From CAWAPS01 sp963783945 (lineage in GTDB: Bacteria; Actinomycetota; Acidimicrobiia; Acidimicrobiales; Palsa-688), in NCBI GenBank assembly GCA_963783945.1, contig CAWAPS010000032.1, positions 930,001 through 994,000 of the forward strand: a stretch of 64,000 nt of DNA. The letters run 5' to 3'. Position 1 is the first letter of the stretch. The number at the start of each line of letters is the position of its first letter. Positions 51,457 through 61,477 of this stretch are shown piece after piece. A program made the position numbers and the translations under genes. Under the pieces are notes generated by a model. The model did no database searches. It saw only the letters and a program-made list of their open reading frames with translations, and was not told where the DNA came from.

Positions 51457-52743
51457 ATGTCCACCAAGTCCATTGAAGCGCCGCAGAATCTCGCCGCGCT
51501 TGTCGACGTTTACTGCCGGCGGGTGACCCCGGCGGTGCTCGAGCAGCACCAGAACGGCTCGGTTTCATCTCCGCTGGGGATCTGGCTACTCCTTGCTGCT
51601 TGTGTCACCGCTGCTGTCGGCTCCGATCTGGAGGGGCTGGAGGATGTGTTGGGCTGCTCGGCGTCCCACGCCGCGTCCCTCCTAGCCCAGTTTCTGGAAA
51701 CGCCCACGCCCGCACTGCGAAGTGCCTTGGCCTTGTGGGCGAGTAACTCTGACCGCACCACTCCCCTGGTTGAGTGGAGCGCCGGCCTGCCGCGCAGTGT
51801 CGAGCGCGGCCCGATTCCCAGTCAGGCAGACGCCGACGCCTGGGCTGCCGGCCGCACTTCTGGGCTGATCAAGCGGTTCCCCCTCGAAATCACTGACCTT
51901 ACCCGCGTGATCCTCGCCTCCGCCTTGGCCACGAAGGTCACCTGGCAACGACCATTTGTGATCGCTCCGGCAGCCGAACACGTGAGAACCTCCAGCCCAT
52001 GGTCCGGGCGAGTCGATCACGTGCTCGTCGACCGTGCCCCTGTGCTCCCCCTGATGCTGGCGCAAACGGAGGCCGCTGGCGTCGTGGCCGTCCACTTCGC
52101 CGCCGCCAGTGAGGGTCTGGTGGTGCTCTCGGTCGCCGCCGATCCCGCTGTCGACCGTCACCTCGTTTTCGAAGCGGGCTACGAGATTGGGCGCCGCTGT
52201 CGGGCCGACGCGCTCATCGAGGCTCGACGTTCGCTGTTCGATCTACCCCTCGGCCAGGGCCATTCATGGGAGATCCTTGAAGACGAGATCGCCTCCCACA
52301 CCGCCGGTGATCGTTCGGAGTCCATCGCCGACGCGATGCTGGTCGACTGGTCGGTCCAGAGCGAGTTGGACCTGCAAAGGTCCAAACAGTTCGGAGTGGC
52401 GCCAGCACTGGGCGCGCTCCTCAAGCTGATCGGGCCTAATCAAACGGGCGACGAATACCGCGCCGTCCAGTCCGCCATTGCCTCATACACCTCGAAAGGC
52501 TTCGAAGCCGCCGCGATCACCGCGCTCGGGGTCCGCGCCGCCGCGGCGTTCAGGCGGGCCGAGGAAAAGGGGCTCCGGCGAACGGCGCGTCTCTTCTTCG
52601 ACCATCCGTACGCGGCCATAGCGCTGGCCGGGCGTACATCCGACTTCACCCGACACCGAGCGGGGCACACGGAGCTGTTCGGGTTGCCACTCTTCAGCGT
52701 CTGGGTAAACGAGCCCCGTGAGCCAGAAGCCGCTCGAGACTGA
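51457..52743 (+). CDS. Divergent serpin-like protein
   Basis: This 428-residue protein follows serpin order. It has an SPLGIWLLLAACVTAA segment resembling the ISPLSI helix B, a counterpart of the EMxxVLG region (GLEDVLGCS), then ALALWAS and TSGLIKRFPLEITDLTRVIL leading to ASALATKVTWQRPF, which parallels the serpin breach and sheet-A strand. A hinge-like GFEAAAITALGVRAAAAF lies near residue 348, and C-terminal HPYAAIAL and LFGLPLFSVWVNEP resemble the conserved end. No signal peptide is present, so it would be cytoplasmic. Inhibitory activity is plausible from the small-residue hinge but unproven. Confidence 0.7.
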   Translation: MSTKSIEAPQNLAALVDVYCRRVTPAVLEQHQNGSVSSPLGIWLLLAACVTAAVGSDLEGLEDVLGCSASHAASLLAQFLETPTPALRSALALWASNSDRTTPLVEWSAGLPRSVERGPIPSQADADAWAAGRTSGLIKRFPLEITDLTRVILASALATKVTWQRPFVIAPAAEHVRTSSPWSGRVDHVLVDRAPVLPLMLAQTEAAGVVAVHFAAASEGLVVLSVAADPAVDRHLVFEAGYEIGRRCRADALIEARRSLFDLPLGQGHSWEILEDEIASHTAGDRSESIADAMLVDWSVQSELDLQRSKQFGVAPALGALLKLIGPNQTGDEYRAVQSAIASYTSKGFEAAAITALGVRAAAAFRRAEEKGLRRTARLFFDHPYAAIALAGRTSDFTRHRAGHTELFGLPLFSVWVNEPREPEAARD

Positions 52744-52779
52744 CGCACTCCTGTAGAACATTCGCGGTATGCCGTAGTG

Positions 52780-54270
52780 TTACCGAGGCGGCTGGATCGA
52801 CTGTGCGTGGTTGAAGATGTTGTTTCGGTCCCAAGTCACCTTTGCTCGTTGAAGACGTGAATAGTTCTGCTGGTAATAGAGGTCCGCCCAATTGCCGAGG
52901 TCGGAGTCGCAGTAGTTCACATAGCAGCCGTCGACAACCTCGTCAGGCACGGGGCCATCGGTACCGTACATGTCGGAGTAGAAGTCCCTGATCCAGCGGA
53001 GGTTGTCGTCATCCTGCCCGGGATTGCTCCAGTAGGTCTGGTACTGGAGCTTCAGGATCGAGGAGCGCTGCGGCACGGCGGTTGCCTGTGGTCCGACTTC
53101 GTTGATCTTACAGCCGTAGGAGTCGACCTGAAGCAGGGCACTCTTGTTGGGCGGGTATTCAGAGCTGTCGACGGTGAGCCACTTCCAGATGGTCTCGAGC
53201 TGACTATCGGGAAAGGCGCGTTTCATGTAAGCGGACTTGTACTTGCCGCGCTGGTTGGCGCCCGACCCGTTCAGGGTCTGAGTGACCTCCAGCCATGGCA
53301 TCCGGCGGGCGCTGGTCGACACGGGGATGTAGTGGTGCCAGCCGGCAGCTACGCGCGGTACCACGCTTCTCAGCCTCGTCGGGTCGACGTTGGCCTCCAC
53401 GGCTTGAAGGAAGTCCTCGACCGGGGCACGGTCAGGACCTGCGTTCTGCACGGTGAGAACGATCTGGCCGGCAGCCAAGCGCGTCAGATGGAACAGGGCA
53501 AAGAGGCTCGAGTATGGACTCCCCGGTGCGCTGTGCTCCTCGAAGAAGCGCCCGAAGTTACGTAATAGTTGACGGAAGCTGTCGGGCTGCTTGACCAGGT
53601 CCGACCATTCCCAGGCCACGCTGGCCAGCCACGCCTCGCTGGGTCCAGGCGGGAGGTCCTTGAAAAAGTACTTGGTGATGACACCGAAGTTGCCACCTCC
53701 ACCCCCGGTGTGCGCCCAGAACAGATCTTGCTCGTCCTGGCTATCTGCATCCCGAGTCGCCCGAACGAGGCGAGCGCGCCGGTCGTCCCCGACGCAGACC
53801 ACCTCCACCGCCTGCAGCCAGTCGACGGTCAGACCGTGCAGGCGCGACAACAACCCGTAGCCGCCACCACAGATATGTCCGCCCGCGCCGACTGAGTAGC
53901 ACGAACCAGCGGGCAGAGTGACTCCGTAGCGGCGGTAAAGCTGATTGTAGACATCCCAGTTGGTACAGCCCGTTTCCAGGAAATACCAGCCGGTCTCTGC
54001 GTCTCTCCCCGCCGCCTGCATCAAGGAGACGTCGATGATCACCCCGTCGGTGAGCGAAGACCAGCCTTCGTAACAGTGGCCACCACTGCGCACGGTGGGG
54101 CGCAGACCCTCGTCGACGCAACGCTGAACCGCCTCCACGATCTGGTCGACATCCGCCACCACCTCGACGTACCTGGGGTGCCCGACCCACCGCTGGTTGA
54201 AGCCGGCCGCCAGAGTCCGATACCGAGGGTCGTCGGACGTGACCCGAACGGCGGGCTCTGTCGACTGCAT
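52780..54270 (-). CDS. FAD-linked (PCMH/BBE type) oxidoreductase
   Basis: This 496-residue flavoprotein has a PCMH FAD domain with His65 in SGGHCYEG and Cys134 in GHICGGGYG, the two residues that can bind FAD covalently in berberine-bridge and oligosaccharide-oxidase enzymes. The BBE domain ends YVNYCDSDLGNWADLYYQQN and WDRNNIFNHAQSIQ. ATG 54270 follows AGGAGGTG. It probably oxidises a sugar or alkaloid-like alcohol. No Tat signal is seen at this start. Confidence 0.9.
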   Translation of the reverse strand: MQSTEPAVRVTSDDPRYRTLAAGFNQRWVGHPRYVEVVADVDQIVEAVQRCVDEGLRPTVRSGGHCYEGWSSLTDGVIIDVSLMQAAGRDAETGWYFLETGCTNWDVYNQLYRRYGVTLPAGSCYSVGAGGHICGGGYGLLSRLHGLTVDWLQAVEVVCVGDDRRARLVRATRDADSQDEQDLFWAHTGGGGGNFGVITKYFFKDLPPGPSEAWLASVAWEWSDLVKQPDSFRQLLRNFGRFFEEHSAPGSPYSSLFALFHLTRLAAGQIVLTVQNAGPDRAPVEDFLQAVEANVDPTRLRSVVPRVAAGWHHYIPVSTSARRMPWLEVTQTLNGSGANQRGKYKSAYMKRAFPDSQLETIWKWLTVDSSEYPPNKSALLQVDSYGCKINEVGPQATAVPQRSSILKLQYQTYWSNPGQDDDNLRWIRDFYSDMYGTDGPVPDEVVDGCYVNYCDSDLGNWADLYYQQNYSRLQRAKVTWDRNNIFNHAQSIQPPR

Positions 54271-54782
54271 CCCACACCTCCTGTCCTGAGCAATCGTAAC
54301 CGAGTTCGCCGCACACCGTGGCCGACCTCGAGCCACACCACATGCATACTTCTCAACCACTTCGCTACGTGTGGCCATGCGAGCCCGACCTAATGGGACA
54401 GCTGCAAGGTATGAACTTTGTGTGGGCATTGGAGCGACCGGCACTGAGGGCCGTTCAACTCTATTGCTCGCCCATTGACTGAGCCGACGCGCTCCGCGAA
54501 AATTCTGTGGTGACCGCCCCCGTCGAGTTGCGTTCCGATCAATGTCGACGTGGGCAACCCCCTACGACCACACGTCCTCTATCGCCCAAGGGCGTCACCC
54601 TGGTCGACGCCCACGACGCTAGTCGAACCGAACGCATCGATGTAGAGGTCTGGGCGCATTCCTCGACCCTTGGTGCGACAGCTTGTACCGCTGTGCGGCC
54701 GGCCAGGAAGGCAAGCCCTCTCACCGATGCCCCTCCGCGAACCTTCCCATCAGCAAGTACCTAACTCGCCCGACCGAGCCCG
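54271..54782. other. Intergenic region without a recognised gene
   Basis: 512 bp upstream of the flavoprotein gene are moderately lower in G+C. Short open frames exist on both strands but none shows family similarity or a good ribosome-binding site. Confidence 0.45.
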
Positions 54783-55174
54783 TTGTGGTGCCCCCAGCTG
54801 GCGGGTAGTTTTGGCCTGGCCGCAGCCCAGATACCTAGAGGTCAACAGCTTGACTACCTCTACCAGGCCTTGGCTCAGAACCGGCTCGAGCTGGTGCACA
54901 ACGATACGTACCGAACTAACTTCGAGAAGCAAGAGAAATCTGGCGCAAAGTTCGCTCCATTCTCTCGTGAGTACTCGGTTCGCGTCTAGGAACCGAGCCC
55001 GACAAACCCGGTCGGTACAAGTGGTGCTCCTGGGTCGTGCACGTCCACTTCAAGACCAGCCAGAGACCCACGGATATCGAGTACCTACACCAGAAGAAGG
55101 GTTCCGAAAAAGGGAAGCAGATCAATCACGTCATCAATCAGAGGCTAACGAAGTACGGCGGCCGGCGACGGTGA
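54783..55174 (+). pseudogene. Orphan hypothetical gene, frameshifted, lower G+C
   Basis: Two frames join near 54985 (one missing base) to give about 130 residues. The first includes QLDYLYQALAQNRLELVHND and FEKQEKSGAKFAPFSREY. The second continues EPDKPGRYKWCSWVVHVHFK and ends QINHVINQRLTKYGGRRR. Residue usage (Lys, Asn, Tyr) and local G+C differ from neighbours, suggesting horizontal origin. I recognise no family. The start is uncertain. Confidence 0.4.
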
Positions 55175-55451
55175 GCTCCGTCGATACTGGTGTTGACGGG
55201 AAGCTCCCGGACATCAAGTAGTCCCTGCGACTCGGCAACGCGGGAGGGTGGCCGCTGGCCAGATCTTTCCGAGCCATCGTGGCAAACTCCGGATCGAACA
55301 AGAAGTCACGGGCCAGCCCGTCCAAGAGAGAAGCGAATCGACTCACCGCGGCTACCGCCACGACGCCACCTAGGCGCACCGCCGCCGCGCCTCGCGCAGG
55401 GCGAGAATTCGATTAGCGAGTCGGGCTCTGCATGTGTGGTGACCCAGCAGG
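55175..55451. other. Region before the radical-SAM remnant with no supported gene
   Basis: A minus-strand frame at 55134-55379 has a plausible residue mix but no ribosome-binding site and no recognisable family. I see no hairpin of note. Confidence 0.4.
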
Positions 55452-56105
55452 TCACACCTCGAGGTGCAACTGGGTCGCCGGGGGGCGGGCCGGCGCGGTA
55501 GTCGGGGCGGATCGTGGGCGGGACGGGCCAACCGGACTGATCCCCGCCTGCCTCCTGGCCCGCGCCGCCGAGGACCGCACCCGTGCGGCCAGCGCCCCCT
55601 GCTCCTCGGCCGCCAGATACGACTTCCGGTAACGGCGGCGGTACTCGTCCACCAGGTCGGGACGGGCGCCGGCAAGCCACCCCAGATAGTGCTCGCGGAC
55701 GCCCCGTCGCAGATGTAGGGCCACCGACGAGATCGAGACGGCGCCCGCCCCCACGCATGCTGCCACCACGTCGTCGACCTGCTCGGGTCGGTCCGAGAGA
55801 CCGGGAATAATCGGAGCCACGAGCACGCCGCAGTCGACGCCGGCCTCGTTGAGGCGACGCACCGCCTCCAACCGCCGGCGCGGGGACGGAGTACCCGGCT
55901 CGGTCAGCCTCCACACCTCCTCGTCCAGAGTCCCGATCGAGAGGTTGACGCCCACCTCGGTGCGCCGGGCTGCTGCGGCCAGGATGTCGAGGTCGCGCAG
56001 GATCAGCGTGGACTTGGTGAGGATCGAAAACGGATTGGCCGCCTCGGCCAGCACCCGGATGGCCCCTTGGGTAAGGTGGTACTTGCCCTCGCACCGCTGG
56101 TACGG
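55452..56105 (-). pseudogene. Radical SAM protein (Rv2578c-like), C-terminal half
   Basis: The segment from PYQRCEGKYHLTQGAIRVL through PFSILTKSTLILRDLDIL, EPGTPSPRRRLEAVRRLNEA and APIIPGLSDRPEQVDDV is the C-terminal half of an Rv2578c-family radical SAM protein. Its missing N-terminal half lies at 58503-58907. The half now continues in frame from istB, forming a chimeric open frame that begins at ATG 56837 (461 residues). This is expected of an IS insertion followed by loss of the element's right end. Confidence 0.85.
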
Positions 56106-56849
56106 ATTGTAGCTGTCGGTGCCGGTCTCGATGATGTGGGCGTGGAAGGTCAAGCGGTCCACGACCGCGGCGGCGAGGCGGGGGTCGGTGAAGGTTTGCC
56201 CCATTCGCTGAAGGGATGGTTGCTGGCCGCCGCCACCGACGCGCGTTCTTCTCGTTCGGTCAACACTTGGAACAGACAGTTCGGCGCCGCGGGGGTCGAC
56301 GCTGACATAGCCGAGCTCGTCAACGAGGAGCAGGTCTAGTCGTCCGTAACGGCCGACGACTTTGGACAGGATTCGCTCGTCGGCGGCTTCGGCTAGCTCG
56401 TTGACCAGCTGAGCGCAGGTGACGTAACGCACCCGGCGGCCTGCTTCGCAGGCGGCCACGCCGAGGCCGATGAGGAGATGGCTTTTGCCGGTGCCGGAAT
56501 CGCCGATGAGCACGACTGGTTGGCCGGCGTCGATCCACGCCCCTTTGGCCAGGGCGGCCAGGGTGGCCGGGTTGATGTGGGCAGCGACGGTGAGGTCGAA
56601 GTCCTCGAGGCGCTTGAGGCGCGGGAAGCGGGCTTCCATGAGCCGGCGGGCCCGGCGGCGCCCGTCGCGTTGGTCGACCTCAGCGGAGAGCACCTCGGCC
56701 AGATAAGCCCGGTGGGTGACCCGTTCTTTGGCCGCGGCGTCAGCGAGCGGGCCGGCTTCTGCGCGCACCGTGGGCAGGTGCAACGCTCGGCAAGCGGCGC
56801 CGATGGCCGCCTCGGCGGCCGGTTCGCTCAACGCCATAGGGGCGCTCAC
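56106..56849 (-). pseudogene. istB: istB, IS21 helper ATPase, fused to host gene
   Basis: The ATPase core is clear: Walker A GDSGTGKSHLLIGLG and Walker B LLLVDELGYVSVDPRGAEL. A stretch at about 56205-56300 is out of frame. Removing a 4-bp TCTG duplication and adding one G restores FQVLTEREERASVAAASN and FSEWGQTFTDPRL, so two indels compensate. It then ends HIIETGTDSY and passes into radical-SAM sequence without a stop. GTG 56849 overlaps the istA stop. Confidence 0.85.
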
Positions 56850-58370
56850 CGGTCGCTCCCCGCGGCCAGCAGGGCGTCGTAGCGGTCCAGGCGGGGCGCG
56901 GGCCGCACATCGCGGGCGCCGGCGCCGATGGGGACCACCGCGCGCGGGCGGGCGGCGGGCGTCGATGCGGCGAGCTTCGATGGCCACCACCTCGGCGTCG
57001 ACGCTGCCGATGGCCAACGCCGGCGTTCATGGCCTCGGCCACCACCGCTGCGGCCAGGCGACGCTGCAACAGCAAGCACCGCGATCAGCGCCCGGGTGCC
57101 GGCCCCATCACCCAGCCTGCGCCGAGCCTGCGCCCAGAACCGTTCGTGGGTCTGCGTGAACGCCCCCACGGCGCGGGCTTGGGCCAGCGCGGTGGAGCCG
57201 GGCAGGGCGCCGGGCTTGCGGACCAGGATCTCCAGATAGTGGTCCAACACCAGATCCTCGGTGCCCTTATGCAAGCTGCGCTGGTGGCAGGCGACCATCT
57301 TGCCGTCCGCGATCACCTCCAGGGATCGGGCGCCCAAGCGGACCGTCACCCGGCGCCGAGCCAGGCCGACCGGGACCGAGTAGAAGCTTTGGCGCACACA
57401 GACCCGGCCTTTGGTGTCGACCTTGACCGCCGCCAGGATCGGCGGCAGTGTCGAAGGGCATCTCCGGCAGCGCCGCCAGCCACGCCACCTCGGCCGCCGG
57501 CCGCCACCCCGACGGTGTCGGGCCGCCGGCCGATGTGACGGTCGTCGTCGATACGGTCACCGGCCGCGATCAGCTCGTTGAGCTCGGCCAGATCCGCCAC
57601 CCGAGGCACCGGCACCAGATGACGACGACGGAATCTGCCCACCTCGCCCTCCACGCCGCCCTTCTCATGCGCGCCCTCGATGCCCGGCCGGCAATAGAAA
57701 CTGTCGAACCCGTAATGCGACCGCAAGGCCACGAACCGCTCGTTCTCCAGCCGGTCCCGGCCGAAAAGCACCTTGGCCACCGCCGCTTTCAAGATTGTCG
57801 TAACGGATCCGGGTCGGCACCCCACCGAAATGAGCGAACGCCAACGCGTGCCCCTCGAAGAACGCCTCCTGAGCCTGATGACAAAACGCCACATGAAACC
57901 CGCGGCCCGAATGGCTCAAGCGCAGGCAGAACATCCAGCACTTCACCAACACCCCCTCGATGAAGGCCATGAACTCCCCGAAATCGCATTCGGCCTCCTC
58001 GCCCGGACCGTGCGTCTGGGGGACCGTCACCGCCCACAGCGTGTTATCCAGCTCGAGGTTCACCTGGGCCACAAAAGCCCGCACCGTCGACTCCGCCACC
58101 ACAGCGCCGTACTCGGCCGCTCAGACGCTGCCACACCCGCCGGGCCGTGTGACGCTGCTTGCGCGGCACATGGCGGTCCGCGACCAGCCACGACCGGATG
58201 ATCACCACCCACGGGCCCAACGCCGGCGAGTCCCGCTCAGGCGTCTTACGCTCCGGCGGCACCGCCGAAGCCAACGCCTCGCGCACCGTGCGACGGTGCA
58301 CCCGGTACTTCTCGGCCAAAGCACGAATGCTCAGACCCTCATCTCGATTGTCCTTGCGGATACGCTTCAT
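56846..58370 (-). pseudogene. istA: istA, IS21 transposase, multiple frameshifts
   Basis: Pieces in several frames reconstruct IstA. ATG 58370 begins MKRIRKDNRDEGLSIRALAE with its helix-turn-helix. Then come the integrase core (AECDFGEFMAFIEGVLVKCW, FAHFGGVPTRIRYDNL), the segment LENERFVALRSHYGFDSFYC with GIEGAHEKGGVEGEVGRFRR (catalytic Glu), and the C-terminus RVTVRLGARSLEVIADGKMV. At least four frame changes occur. Confidence 0.85.
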
Positions 58371-58502
58371 ACAGCTCCACCCTCGACATCTCCTTCTCCC
58401 TTGTCCGTGGCCATCAGCAACCACGCAACGTAGGGACAGTGGGTTGGGGGTGGGGCCAATTCAGATCAGCGAAATGGCTCCCGGTGGGGCCAGATCAGCA
58501 TG

Positions 58503-58907
58503 ATCAGTGTTAGTACCCATGGCGATGTGGTGCCCGGCCCACCTCCGGGCGGAGAGCTCGACGCGCAGAAGCTCGACGGCGTTGACCTTGACCACGATGC
58601 GCCGCTCGAAGTCCTCGCCGGTATTGAGCCCGAGGTACTCGTGCGTCGGACGGGCGAAGCAGTACGTGCAGGCGTGACTGCAGCCGCGGTAGACGTTGAT
58701 GGTGTGGCGGAACGGGACGCGGGATGCCTTCGGCACTTCGTTGATGATCGACCGGGCGTTGACATGCAGGAACTCCATCCCCCGGAATTCGCCTCGGCCG
58801 ACGTGCCGCTCGACCAGGTCATCAGCGGCGAACAGCACCTCCGGGACAGTGTTGTCCGTTGCGTCCGCCAGCCGCCATCGGAGGTCCGGAGTTCGGGCCG
58901 TCGTCAC
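58503..58907 (-). pseudogene. Radical SAM protein (Rv2578c-like), N-terminal half
   Basis: The first 135 residues include RGCSHACTYCFARPTHEYLG, with the CxxxCxxC cluster cysteines at 76, 80 and 83, and end GHHIAMGTNTD, where the family normally continues PYQRAEG. IS21 sequence begins there, with a stop within about 15 codons. GTG 58907 is the start. The cluster-binding half is separated from its partner at 55452-56105, so the gene is inactive. Confidence 0.88.
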
Positions 58908-59007
58908 GTGCCCGACTATATCCGAACATCTGTTCGATGGCTAGGGCGACAACCACCAACTCCGGTCGTCCACCCGAATTTAGGGTTCTAGCCAACGTGT
59001 TCGAGGG

Positions 59008-60357
59008 TCATCTCATGGATGCGGCGTGGGCGATGTCGACGCGCAGGGGCTCGTCGATACCGTCGGGGTCGAACTGCTCGCGCCGCTTCAGGTAGCCACT
59101 GCACGCGTCCCAATTGGCGATGAGCCGCGGGTCGAGCGGGGGCCGGCGCCCAGTGATCTCTCCCAGCGTCGGGCCAATGCGTTCGGCCACAGCGGCCAGA
59201 CTCGACCGCTCGAGGCCCAGCACCCGTACCGCGTTCTCACCGAGCATCAGCCGCAACTCGTCGTCGGGCACTCCCGCGAACGCGTCGCTCAGCCAATCAG
59301 CGGTATTCGGCCAGGTTCCCTCGGCGTGTGGGTAGTCACGCCCGAAGCAGATCGTCTCGATACCTATCTCCTGGCGCATGGTGACCTCGACCTTGTGCAC
59401 GAAAGACAGCGCTACCAGGCAGTTATCATGCCAATACTCACTGGGCTTGCGCCTTGCAGGCAGATCCCGCCGGGCCTCCTCGAACTCCGCGTCGAGGTGT
59501 TGAAGGGTGTCGGGTAGCCAGTCCCCTCTGACCTCAGTCATCACCAGCTTCAGCCTCGGATGACGGTCGAACACCCCGCCGAGCATAAGCCGCCACATCG
59601 CCCGCCGCGGGCGTAGGTCCCGAAAGAAGCGGTCGCCGTTGTTCACGATTTCCGCCAGCAGGTCATTGCGACCCGCGGCCTCCATCGCTGCTCGCAGCGC
59701 GTCGACCGTGGCGACGAGCTCGCTCTGGGTCGTGCCGAGCCCGGCATGGATCACGATCGCCAAGCCGTGATCCGCGCAGCGAGACCAAAACGGGTCGAAG
59801 TACGGGTCGTAGAGGACCGGCAGGTCAGGACGGTCCCAGAACCCGGGGTACGCACCGATGAAGCCGTGGTCGGCCATCCAGTCGACCTCCGCCACCATGT
59901 CATCGATGTCAACGCCACTCGCGGGATCGCCGACGAGCAAGAACCGATCACTGGAGGCGCCGAAGGTGTCCGCGGCCCAGCGGTTGTATGCGCGCGTTCC
60001 CGCGGCGACTGCGTCCTGTGGAAGCTTGCGAAGATGCGGGGCCAGTGGGATGAGCGCCCGCTGATCGCCCGGGTAGACGAGTTCGGCCGCAATACCCTCT
60101 CGATCCATCTCGACCAGGCGCCGCTCGACGTCCCAGGCTCCCTCGTACCCGCCCGCCGCCCACACTCCGGCGGTATCCATCACCTCCAGGGCCTCGGGAG
60201 AGAAGTTGGCAAACAGTCCGAACAGCTGCTTGAACCGTTCGTTATCCTCGTACATCGCGGGTAGCAGGTCGTGGTACCTCGCCTCGACGTACTCCGGCCA
60301 CACTTCCGGTGGGGGACCGGCATGCGAATCACCCGATACCACGATCAATGACTCCAT
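59008..60357 (-). CDS. Amidohydrolase-2 family metal-dependent hydrolase
   Basis: This 449-residue TIM-barrel protein of the decarboxylase/amidohydrolase-2 type has VSGDSHAGPP at the N-terminus (metal His), AIVIHAGLGTT, LVMTEVRGDWLP and FGRDYPHAEGTWPNT. Relatives act on aromatic carboxylates or lactones. ATG 60357 follows GGGAGGGTGAG. The frame extends 25 codons upstream without similarity. Substrate unknown. Confidence 0.88.
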   Translation of the reverse strand: MESLIVVSGDSHAGPPPEVWPEYVEARYHDLLPAMYEDNERFKQLFGLFANFSPEALEVMDTAGVWAAGGYEGAWDVERRLVEMDREGIAAELVYPGDQRALIPLAPHLRKLPQDAVAAGTRAYNRWAADTFGASSDRFLLVGDPASGVDIDDMVAEVDWMADHGFIGAYPGFWDRPDLPVLYDPYFDPFWSRCADHGLAIVIHAGLGTTQSELVATVDALRAAMEAAGRNDLLAEIVNNGDRFFRDLRPRRAMWRLMLGGVFDRHPRLKLVMTEVRGDWLPDTLQHLDAEFEEARRDLPARRKPSEYWHDNCLVALSFVHKVEVTMRQEIGIETICFGRDYPHAEGTWPNTADWLSDAFAGVPDDELRLMLGENAVRVLGLERSSLAAVAERIGPTLGEITGRRPPLDPRLIANWDACSGYLKRREQFDPDGIDEPLRVDIAHAASMR

Positions 60358-60590
60358 CTCACCCTCCCGATTCGATCGATTCGCAGGCGACTCACCGGGC
60401 TCGTCCTCAGGCGTAGAGCCCGACGCGTGCATCTTTAGCCCAGGCTACACAAACGCCCCAACGGGCTGAAGTCGTCAGGGAATGTCCACCGCGTCACGTC
60501 GCGGCCGCAGGCTCAGCCGGCCCGACGGGGAGCGTCCTCAGACCGGGTGGGCCTTGTGCGCCGGCTCGGGGAGGTCCATCATCGAAGGTA

Positions 60591-61167
60591 GTGTTGCGAC
60601 GTTGGCCCGATCAGACTGTGTACGGAAACCAGAACCCGTACCTGACCGAGCCCGTTCCCCAGAGGCATCGGGAGTTGCGTCGCCTGGTCGGTGATTTCTC
60701 GACAGCGCACCGACGGGCCACCGGGTCTTCTCGGGGTCCTCCGGAGCCTTCGGCGCCGATCGGAGGCACGACCCCGCGGCTTTCTCCGGTCTTCGACTGC
60801 CTGGTCCCGCTGCGCCGGGGCAGCCTGGTAGCCGCTCTCGACGCCCGATGGGTGGAGGCGGACAAGGCCGGTGTGGTGACCGTGGAACACCGGCTTCAGC
60901 TCGCACGACCGGAAGGTGACGTGGTGGCCGGGTGGACCATGAAGGGAAGGGTGCGTCGCTTGACCACCCTGCACTGGACTCCGGTCGTGGTGGAGCTTTG
61001 GCCGGTCTACGAGGGAATTCGCCCGCATGACGATGACTCCGCAGTCCCACGTGTTGGTATCCAAACGCTATTTCCGGCTCGGTCATAGGGTGCTGGACCG
61101 CCTGTGGGCGGACCTGGCCGAGTTGTCGACGCCCGTCGGGCAAAATCCATTGACAGGGCTGAGGTGA
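60591..61167 (+). pseudogene. Hypothetical protein with a probable frameshift
   Basis: One extra base near 61020 separates two parts of a protein of about 191 residues. The first includes CLVPLRRGSLVAALDARWVE and RVRRLTTLHWTPVVVELWPV. The second reads MTMTPQSHVLVSKRYFRLGH and VLDRLWADLAEL. The joined pattern looks like a conserved actinobacterial protein of unknown function, but I cannot name it. The N-terminus and start are uncertain. Confidence 0.5.
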
Positions 61168-61346
61168 TGAATCATCATCATCGCCCTATGCCACGCAAGC
61201 TCGTCGTCCACGTAACGCTCCGAGGGTCAGCCTCGTTGAGCTACGGCGCGGTTGCGGGCCCGGCTACCCAAGCGTTAGATCACGAGCAATTGCTGGGACG
61301 ACGGAATCCCGCCAACACCGGCAGGCGTGTCTTGGTCTCCCGGTAG
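61167..61346 (+). CDS. Possible 59-residue peptide coupled to the preceding gene
   Basis: An ATG overlaps the preceding stop as TGATG and opens a frame starting MNHHHRPMPRKLVVHV. Overlap and a nearby GAGG are the only support. The peptide has no recognisable family. Confidence 0.22.
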   Translation: MNHHHRPMPRKLVVHVTLRGSASLSYGAVAGPATQALDHEQLLGRRNPANTGRRVLVSR

Positions 61347-61477
61347 CTCGCAAGCCTCCCTCTGTAGCCCCGGCAGCATCAGTAACGAGGGGCGTGGTTC
61401 CTGTGGTCGCAACTGACCTCTTGTGCTCGAGGTCGTTCCACCCAATGGGAGAAGGAGGACAGAAGACCCGCTGGATG
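61347..61477. other. Leader region before the tRNA-like element
   Basis: This stretch lies upstream of the tRNA-like RNA and probably contains its promoter. I see no convincing -10/-35 pair and no gene. Confidence 0.3.

Larger units (their letters stand above)
56106..58502 (-). mobile_element. IS21-family element, decayed, right end missing
   Basis: The 2.4-kb element holds istA then istB on the minus strand, as in IS21. Its upstream end (58451-58500) has two repeats of GCTGATCT...GGCCCCACC, the multiple terminal repeat expected of this family. No matching repeat exists at the istB end, where coding runs straight into the host gene. It split a radical-SAM gene. istA is broken by several frameshifts, so the copy cannot transpose on its own. 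Confidence 0.88.

Noticed and set aside
55134..55379. 81-codon minus-strand frame
   Set aside because: Plausible residues but no ribosome-binding site and no family; it overlaps the tail of the orphan gene.
56740..57560. Several open frames on both strands inside istA
   Set aside because: They are pieces or shadows of the frameshifted transposase, not separate genes.
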